Shown here: in pieces, positions 60,901-64,000 of the stretch
Layout of the letters: every line of letters begins with the position of its first letter
How positions within the stretch are numbered: the stretch's first letter is position 1
Source: Candidula unifasciata
Taxonomy: Eukaryota; Mollusca; Gastropoda; Stylommatophora; Geomitridae
Length of the DNA: 64,000 nucleotides
Assembly: GCA_905116865.2 (NCBI GenBank)
Contig: CAJHNH020001574.1
Location: 62,001 to 126,000, forward strand
Reading direction: 5' to 3'
Made by a program: the position numbers and the translations under genes
Notes under the pieces: generated by a model
Database searches by the model: none
What the model saw: the letters and a program-made list of their open reading frames with translations, nothing else
What the model was told of the DNA's origin: nothing

Positions 60901-63332
60901 GAGGGAATCTAGTCCAGCACTTTTGGTCTTTCTCAGCAATTTTCATCTTAGAATTTCTCTCTTCGATGTCTTCATTTTTTTTTTTTCAATCTATTTGTTT
61001 CTCATTTCAGTGCCTGTTCAGTAATTCTCTGTCCTTCTCCTCATTTGAGGTTTTGAAGTTTTGAACAATGGATCAACATATGGCACACGGGTGTAACCCA
61101 TAAGTGCTCCGTTCATCTTCTAACTCAAGTCTGAGTCCGAAGAAGCTCAGCACAGTGCGCAGGCGAGATACTTTGGGTAGATTTTTAACTCCAAAACTTT
61201 GCCCGGGCAGCGTTGTTAGGCTACTCTTCATGATTTCCAACGGTCAAGGAATTTTTTACGTGCGAAACAATGCACACAGGTGCCCGATCTCAATACCCAG
61301 AGACCAGGGGGAATTGCCAGAAGTCCAAGTCCCCGTTAAAAAATCCCAGCCCTTACTGGGGACTGAACCTTGAACCTCTAGCACTCGAGATGGACACCAT
61401 GCCTCAAGACCACACAGCCCCCTTTCTCTTCCTTATGTGCCCAATATACTGCTATCTTTTTTCACAGTCTAAAACCCAAATAGGACAGTACAAACTATGA
61501 TTACATTTCCAATATAAAGATTGTAAATAGCTATGCATATGTCTATAATATCTTTTTCTGCCTTTCATCTCCCAATGGAGCATAGGCCCTCAACTAACTC
61601 AAGTCAAACTCTTTTTTCTTGTTATTTTCATTCACTCTGCCAGTGGTTGTCAGATGAGAAGGCTACACTGTGTATGTCTTCGATTGTTTTATATAGCTTG
61701 GCTTTCATTGAAATGCCGACTGACCAAACCTGGATTCTCTCTACTGTATGTAGACAGCATGTCTGTAGCACATGTTCATGACTCTGGTTTTTGAAGCCAG
61801 TCTTATGCCAACCCTCCTTATTTGCCTCTTATGACATGTAAAATAGAATGCAGTGCTACTATGCTTTCTTTTTGGGATCCAGTAACATAAAAATATAAAA
61901 TATAAACTTCGTTAATTTACTTACCATAAGATCCCCCATGGGCGATTCGTCCTCTGCGTAAGTTGCTATGAGAGCATTCACATTTTCGACGACATTGCGG
62001 AGGGTACAATAAATTTCTTCTGGACTAAGGCCTTTTTCAAAGATGGCGCGATCCAACTTATTCATCATCAGCACAGGTTTAATGCGTTCACACAGAGCCT
62101 GGCGGAGGACGGTTTCTGTTTGGACACTTACTCCTATTTAAACAAACAAAATATAATGCATTCAATGCCTCAACTGATATTTTCAGTCCCAGAAAAAAAG
62201 ATCCAAAACTCAACAACAAAAATACAAGTTACCATTTTACCTACATTTAAAAAAAAATTATATTGGAATTAAGCAATAAAACAAAATTAAACTCTCTACA
62301 TTTAAAGTAATTATATAGTATGTATGCCTCTGAAAAGGCATTTAAACATTTTAAATGTGTGAATTAAAAATTTCTGAAATAACATACTTTGAGGAAGAAA
62401 AAAAAAACATCAAGTCTATCAAAAGTGAAGAATCTGGCAAGAGATGACTACCATTTACTTGACAGGCAAAAACAGGCCACAGTTCTATGACTAAGGGTAG
62501 GGCATAACAAACTTAACAAGCATATGCATAGGCTTCGTCTAAGTAGTTCACCACTGTGCCCATGTGGGCTGTGTGTGCAAACTGCAGAACATGTCCTGCA
62601 AGAATGTCCTATGTGCAGTCCATTGAGAAGGGAATAGTGGCCCAGTGAGTCAACACCAAACATAAAGTTGTATGGAACTAAAAGGGAACTCCTAAAAACA
62701 GTAAATTTTATAACAATAAGCTGTCTGTCGGTGTAACTGAGAGAGCGATCATAAGAAGAAGAAATATTTTCTAACCAATTTTACATTAGCTGTTTCAATT
62801 TCCTTATATAAATAGTAATGACAATTACTCAGCTTATTTTTTTTTTTTTTAGTATGTTACTTTTTTGTGATTTCACCCCCACCCTTTGCCACCCCTCCAC
62901 ATGCCCCCAACTGTTCTAGAGTTGTTACATTGTACCACTAAAACGTAATGCTAAACGTAATGCTAAAAACAGTAATAGTGTAGTCCTGTTCGCGTATTAA
63001 GTATATATCTTTTAATATTATAAATGCAATAAATCAAAAACTACAACACTGAAAGTTAATTTGAAAATCTGTGTATAAAAAACACTTTGACTGGGATATA
63101 TATGGCAAATATTACAGTATTAATTTGTGTATGCATAGATTACTTACCACTAACACAGTCAACCACAACCATTGCACCGTCAACGATGCGCAGAGCTGCT
63201 GTCACTTCTGGAGAGAAGTCTACATGTCCTGGGCTGTCCACTAGGTTGATAAGAAATCCACTTCCATCGGAGTTTGTCAGTCCAAACTGCTTCATGTTTT
63301 CAGCTCCAAGATCATAGTAGAGAGAGATGGCC
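43798..63332 (-). CDS. EEF2: Divergent eukaryotic elongation factor 2, 13 exons (5' end outside window)
   Basis: Ribosomal translocase GTPase. Exons in transcript order: 63332-63148, 62133-61925, 60743-60510, 59484-59232, 57229-57029, 56299-56161, 53318-53199, 51817-51713, 50840-50697, 49790-49590, 47814-47632, 45684-45552 and 43991-43798. All donors are GT and all acceptors AG. The sum is 2301 bp, 766 codons plus stop once one missing base is allowed for, against about 840-860 residues for the family. So only about the first 80-90 residues, including the P-loop, lie off the right edge. Seen in order: DSPGHVDF (switch II), NKLD (G4, normally NKMD), [71 protein letters not shown], the diphthamide loop, and LDKL-stop. 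eEF2 is normally almost invariant in animals and this copy is not. A diverged paralogue, or a gene decaying after duplication, is more likely than the main housekeeping copy. Confidence 0.88.
44077..44330 (-). repeat. Degenerate ~65-100-bp tandem repeat, 3 copies, in the last eEF2-like intron
   Basis: Plus-strand copies begin tagtccatg (44077), tagtctatcc (44141) and tagtctttga (44239), and share a cttctgtcttgtgta core. The block lies within 90 bp of the acceptor of the terminal exon. Confidence 0.6.
44560..44765 (+). mobile_element. Type 2 SINE, partial
   Basis: Box B-like cttgggtttgaacccac, gggctgatccagtctaaaat and ggccagcataatgctgac. Tail truncated. eEF2-like intron. Confidence 0.65.
45160..45490. 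mobile_element. Unclassified dispersed-repeat-like segment
   Basis: Relatively G+C-rich block with the texture of other LINE 3' ends here (for example gggtcgtcctgaagttctgc, near the GRP.. style codons on the - strand). I cannot name a domain. Confidence 0.35.
45552..45684 (-). CDS. EEF2: eEF2-like exon, domain V
   Basis: Reads [39 protein letters not shown] and VNETF. The framework (VL.RRRG, VK.Y.PVNE.F) is kept but many usually fixed residues differ. Acceptor gtttctgcag, donor TTTG|gtaagt. Confidence 0.88.
45684..45870 (-). repeat. ~60-bp tandem repeat beginning at the acceptor of the domain V exon
   Basis: Three to four degenerate copies of a plus-strand unit ctgcagaagattaacaaatt...aaaattgtaaaagttaaac. 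The first copy includes the real - strand acceptor (ctgcag in plus orientation). The second repeats ctgcag at about 45735, so a second CAG acceptor exists 50 bp upstream. Confidence 0.7.
45877..45916. repeat. 40-base poly-C tract
   Basis: Uninterrupted run of C in an eEF2-like intron. On the - (transcribed) strand it is a G run able to form G-quadruplexes. Its true length is uncertain in any assembly. Confidence 0.9.
46285..46480 (-). mobile_element. LINE/SINE 3' fragment related to 58905-59095
   Basis: Contains tgacaccaagtgtttgca and gatattatctctccatc in common with the LINE end at 58.9 kb, plus two copies of a gagcccttgaggttcattgc block. Another copy of that block is at 18755-18905. Confidence 0.6.
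46680..46885 (-). mobile_element. Head-shared repeat, form A
   Basis: Reverse copy with tttttcttcttcttggcg tail, tctttttccaggacttgagt and caactctcaggcagatacac. Its head end is replaced by the LINE at 46870. Confidence 0.72.
46870..47535 (+). mobile_element. LINE RNase H and 3' end
   Basis: + strand: [55 protein letters not shown], then in another frame [20 protein letters not shown] and [20 protein letters not shown], ELxA and TDS are the RNase H active-site blocks. Lies in an eEF2-like intron, opposite strand. Confidence 0.85.
47632..47814 (-). CDS. EEF2: eEF2-like exon with the diphthamide loop
   Basis: 61 codons in phase 0: [20 protein letters not shown], then [20 protein letters not shown], then [20 protein letters not shown] and Q. 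The histidine that carries diphthamide in eEF2 is present, but the surrounding family motif DAIHRGGGQ reads DPAHCGGSQ: four changes in nine positions. Acceptor gcttttcag, donor CAG|gtagga. Confidence 0.92.
47822..49570. other. Large eEF2-like intron without recognised elements
   Basis: AT-rich unique-looking sequence, apart from the two G tracts near 49.07-49.20 kb. No exon, SINE head or LINE motif seen. Confidence 0.4.
49069..49201. repeat. Two poly-G tracts around a G-rich segment
   Basis: G runs at 49069-49089 and about 49180-49201 enclose a G-rich stretch with further ggggg clusters, in an eEF2-like intron. The only reading frames here are poly-glycine artefacts. Confidence 0.85.
49590..49790 (-). 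CDS. EEF2: eEF2-like exon, domain IV
   Basis: 67 codons in phase 0: [39 protein letters not shown] and [19 protein letters not shown] and ARKIWCFGP are highly conserved. Acceptor ccatttcag, donor GAG|gtgagt. Confidence 0.92.
50255..50336 (-). mobile_element. tRNA-like SINE head, type uncertain
   Basis: - strand tggtggtaaattagttagtg (box A-like) and ctgggttcaattcccagct (strong box B). No true tRNA fold or anticodon stem is obvious. A C tract lies just left. Confidence 0.5.
50345..50655 (+). mobile_element. Head-shared repeat, form A
   Basis: Full copy: cttgcgggttccagggtcct head to acaaagaaaagaaacaag tail. It ends about 40 bp from an eEF2-like exon. Confidence 0.75.
50697..50840 (-). CDS. EEF2: eEF2-like exon, domain IV start
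   Basis: 48 codons in phase 0: [38 protein letters not shown] and [10 protein letters not shown]. The family form SDPVV.YRETV is kept except arginine to cysteine. Donor AGG|gtaagc. Confidence 0.9.
50905..51215 (+). mobile_element. Head-shared repeat, form A
   Basis: Full copy: catgggttccggggacccat, a C tract, aacaagcatgtcaggagagt, agattctggaacaggactca. Second copy of the family in two neighbouring introns. Confidence 0.75.
51255..51500 (-). mobile_element. Probable LINE fragment
   Basis: - strand reading phrases [15 protein letters not shown] and [16 protein letters not shown] look like a degraded retroelement protein, with stops. Family not recognised with certainty. Confidence 0.45.
51713..51817 (-). 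CDS. EEF2: eEF2-like exon, domain III
   Basis: 35 codons in phase 0: [20 protein letters not shown], then [24 protein letters not shown] is a strict elongation-factor signature. Donor AAG|gtttgt, acceptor tccaatcag. Confidence 0.9.
51830..52840 (+). other. AT-rich eEF2-like intron with a 150-codon ORF; no function recognised
   Basis: The 52201-52653 ORF and the 51911-52153 ORF share a weak repeated phrase (SS.NFAH/LAQ....YDN/DDN.M..KNI/KHI), indicating an internally repeated non-coding segment. A 34-base motif here recurs at 55990-56023. Confidence 0.4.
52845..53110 (-). mobile_element. LINE 3' end with (GAT)n tail
   Basis: - strand: [44 protein letters not shown] and KWRELIRQ. It ends in a (gat)n tail at about 52845. 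Lies between two eEF2-like exons. Confidence 0.8.
53199..53318 (-). CDS. EEF2: eEF2-like exon, domain III start
   Basis: 40 codons in phase 0: [19 protein letters not shown], then [20 protein letters not shown]. Acceptor ctgtttaccag, donor CAG|gtggag. A mariner remnant lies just to the right in the upstream intron. Confidence 0.9.
53395..54060 (-). pseudogene. Mariner-family transposase remnant, centre deleted
   Basis: 54060-53674 encodes the N-terminal DNA-binding part: [20 protein letters not shown], then [20 protein letters not shown] and [16 protein letters not shown], typical mariner HTH text. Farther along (about 53650-53430), with stops, are degraded C-terminal phrases [13 protein letters not shown] and [14 protein letters not shown], ending in an aaggtctgacaattagg terminal-repeat-like sequence. 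The catalytic core between them is absent. It lies in an eEF2-like intron. Confidence 0.8.
54985..55370 (-). mobile_element. LINE 3' end
   Basis: - strand: [20 protein letters not shown], then [14 protein letters not shown] and [20 protein letters not shown], then ATRNRD. YG.E.W...K...LEAAEM is the conserved LINE tail. Confidence 0.82.
56161..56299 (-). CDS. EEF2: eEF2-like exon, domain II
   Basis: Reads [38 protein letters not shown] and FEHAHNLK. Acceptor gttattacag, donor AAG|gtaaaa. Confidence 0.9.
56660..56868 (-). mobile_element. Head-shared repeat, form B
   Basis: Reverse copy: ttcttctgcatgtgtcttta, ggtttacagataggctgtga, taattagtcactttttatga, then G and C homopolymers in the head. 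eEF2-like intron. Confidence 0.7.
57029..57229 (-). CDS. EEF2: eEF2-like exon carrying a one-base frameshift
   Basis: The first part reads [20 protein letters not shown] then [16 protein letters not shown]. The second part is open only one frame over, as [20 protein letters not shown] then DLYIQTIPR. The exon is 201 bp, whereas the phases of both neighbours require 202 (1 mod 3). So one base is missing near 57113-57123. Splice sites are normal. Either a real lesion or a consensus error. Confidence 0.85.
57455..57792 (-). mobile_element. Type 1 SINE
   Basis: Full tail (ggatcaacatcatggcccac) and body. Part of the tRNA-like head between cacccttcaccgg and catgcctcgagaccacg is deleted. eEF2-like intron, same strand as the gene. 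Confidence 0.82.
57945..58200 (-). mobile_element. Type 2 SINE
   Basis: Left end taaagtaaaggtcccttttc; body caacatcatgctggcaccgg and ggttggatccacctgga; right tRNA-like head with box B complement gcagatttgaaccatgg. Confidence 0.75.
58300..58500 (-). mobile_element. Type 3 SINE
   Basis: - strand: agacccaggtttgaatcc (box B), then gcaaaataaaatcctcact. Tail at the left diverged. eEF2-like intron. Confidence 0.65.
58560..58915 (+). mobile_element. LINE reverse transcriptase fragment
   Basis: + strand with frameshifts: [24 protein letters not shown] (the GF..GRST..A... RT motif), [38 protein letters not shown] then VCG (ending at the G..QG motif). Cut off before the catalytic aspartates. Confidence 0.75.
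58905..59095 (-). mobile_element. LINE 3' end, opposite strand to its neighbour
   Basis: - strand: [40 protein letters not shown] and [13 protein letters not shown]. The RT fragment at 58560-58915 joins it head to tail in opposite orientation, so this is either another twin-primed LINE or two insertions. Confidence 0.7.
59232..59484 (-). CDS. EEF2: eEF2-like exon, G domain to domain II
   Basis: Reads [20 protein letters not shown], then [38 protein letters not shown] and PLDDDAAE. The [10 protein letters not shown] block is strongly family-specific, but the stretch before it differs widely from ordinary eEF2. The donor G|gtgcat is weak. Confidence 0.88.
59522..59785 (+). mobile_element. Type 2 SINE
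   Basis: + strand: box A tggtgtagcggctagagac, box B-like ggtcactggttcaggtcc, an internal A tract, ggcggctggcgtgatgttga, and the tail ggtgcggaaaagggtctttc. eEF2-like intron. Confidence 0.83.
60215..60400 (-). mobile_element. Head-shared repeat, form A, partial
   Basis: Reverse copy: cttcttcatgttcacccgct, gttccagaactttgagtttt, tgtctctcaggtagatacac. Head missing. Confidence 0.68.
60510..60743 (-). CDS. EEF2: eEF2-like exon, end of G domain
   Basis: Reads [55 protein letters not shown] and [19 protein letters not shown] text is diagnostic of eEF2. Acceptor ctatattaag, donor AAG|gtaaat. Confidence 0.9.
61050..61424 (-). mobile_element. Type 1 SINE
   Basis: Full-length copy from tttgaacaatggatcaacat to caagaccacacagcccc, with a short deletion near 61163. 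eEF2-like intron. Confidence 0.82.
61925..62133 (-). CDS. EEF2: eEF2-like exon with G4 (NKLD)
   Basis: Reads [20 protein letters not shown], then [19 protein letters not shown], ending SPMGDLM. NKLD is the guanine-specificity motif (usual form NKMD). Acceptor tttaaatag, donor ATG|gtaagt. Confidence 0.9.
62450..62760 (+). mobile_element. LINE C-terminal zinc-finger-like end
   Basis: + strand: [20 protein letters not shown], then [20 protein letters not shown], a CxCGxxxQTxEHxLxxCP module that follows RNase H in many jockey-like elements. Confidence 0.8.
63148..63332 (-). CDS. EEF2: eEF2-like exon with G3/switch II
   Basis: Reads [20 protein letters not shown], then [20 protein letters not shown], then [25 protein letters not shown] is the DxxG motif with the catalytic histidine. 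Acceptor ttttgcag, donor G|gtaagt. The P-loop exon lies to the right, outside the window. Confidence 0.9.
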
Positions 63333-63394
63333 CTGCAAAAATGAAATACAACAATTACAATTGACCAATTTTAAAGCTCGTTGCTTTGGCATTC

Positions 63395-63560
63395 TTCTTT
63401 TTCTTCTATAGTTGCCTTTAAAAAGTGGTTGGTACATTGTGATGTTGTTTACAGCTAGACTGCGAAAATTTGTGCTTTTCAACCCAACATATTAAATTTC
63501 TAAAGACTCTTAATTAGTCACCTTTATGATATGACTGTTTAAGGTAGTAAATCCATTCTT
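63395..63560 (-). mobile_element. Head-shared repeat, form B
   Basis: Reverse copy: cttctttttcttctatagtt, gttgtttacagctagactgc, taattagtcacctttatgat. Upstream of the switch II exon. Confidence 0.68.
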
Positions 63561-63664
63561 TATTTTTCATCTCAAATTAGGGCCTAGGAACTAACACAGG
63601 GAACTTTGTAATTCAAGTCATGGTGTTCTATGAATAATTTTAACAACAAACTTATTAAACATGC

Positions 63665-63960
63665 TACCATCCCTGTGTGGGTTCTAGGGCCCTATTGTGG
63701 AGGGAAGCAAGGCTAGATCCATTGCCTCCTAAATAAGCTTGTTGTGAGAGTTGACTTATGGGTGCTTCCTTTGCGGTTAGAATGCATCTGCCTGAAAAGC
63801 AAGGAACCAACAATCTGCATACAAGTAAGTCAGATGTGTAAAATAGATATGCATGCAACACTCAGGTTCTGGAACAAGACTAAAGTCCTAAAGTGGACAA
63901 ACAACCAGAACTTTCTGCCAAAGTTTGAAGCCAGTGAATGGAAGAAGAAGAAGCATACTA
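63665..63960 (+). mobile_element. Head-shared repeat, form A
   Basis: Full copy: gtgtgggttctagggcccta, ctgcctgaaaagcaaggaac, caggttctggaacaagacta, gaagaagaagaag tail. Confidence 0.78.
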
Positions 63961-64000
63961 CCGAAATGGAAAACTAGTCTCTTCAATCAACAGTTTACTT

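Noticed and set aside
43798..63332. EFL1 or the U5 snRNP GTPase EFTUD2 instead of eEF2.
   Set aside because: The [10 protein letters not shown] block, the IHxD...HxGG.QIIP.ARR loop and the LDKL end are eEF2-type. EFL1 and EFTUD2 differ there and lack the diphthamide histidine context.

Overview
The window is eukaryotic nuclear DNA, AT-rich and dominated by introns, tRNA-derived SINEs, non-LTR retrotransposon fragments and long tandem arrays. No bacterial-style gene is present. Recognisable proteins, consistent GT-AG splice sites, and the mix of SINEs, jockey-like LINE fragments, hAT MITEs and a mariner fragment suggest a lophotrochozoan invertebrate. A mollusc, perhaps a gastropod, is my inference and cannot be proven from this sequence alone.

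Two genes account for all the coding sequence I can support. They lie tail to tail and both are cut by a window edge. On the + strand, positions 1587-23923 carry the last 12 recognisable exons of exportin-4 (XPO4): 536 codons plus a stop, about the C-terminal half. On the - strand, positions 63332 down to 43798 carry 13 exons of a eukaryotic elongation factor 2 (eEF2) gene, from just before the DSPGH switch-II motif to the C-terminal LDKL-stop. That copy is unusually divergent for eEF2. It has an altered sequence around the diphthamide histidine and a one-base frameshift in an otherwise intact set of exons.

XPO4 region (1-25975): introns are full of repeats. Three tandem arrays (58 bp at 1085-1548, 43 bp at 14058-15655, 26 bp at 22100-23570) each end 40-160 bp upstream of a real XPO4 3' splice site. 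The 43- and 26-bp units themselves look like 3' splice sites. A 38-bp tandem duplication copies one 5' splice site, one intron is GC-AG, and a hAT-like MITE with a perfect 8-bp target duplication sits 22 bp past an exon. A near-perfect 62-bp-arm hairpin lies downstream of the stop, in the likely 3' UTR.

Intergenic region (about 26-43.2 kb): no gene recognised. It holds a 26/29-bp purine-rich array (28414-29140), a jockey-like LINE with a textbook twin-priming inversion and 12-bp target duplication (29269-30901), a 3.8-kb array of an 18-bp unit (33400-37205), several SINEs, and a 188-bp hAT MITE that strongly resembles the SPIN group known for horizontal transfer.

eEF2 region (43.2-64 kb): introns carry SINEs, LINE 3' ends, an internally deleted mariner and long C/G homopolymers. 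Short tandem repeats again sit next to splice sites and the stop codon. Apart from both proteins acting around translation (XPO4 exports eIF5A; eEF2 drives translocation), nothing shows that the two genes work together.
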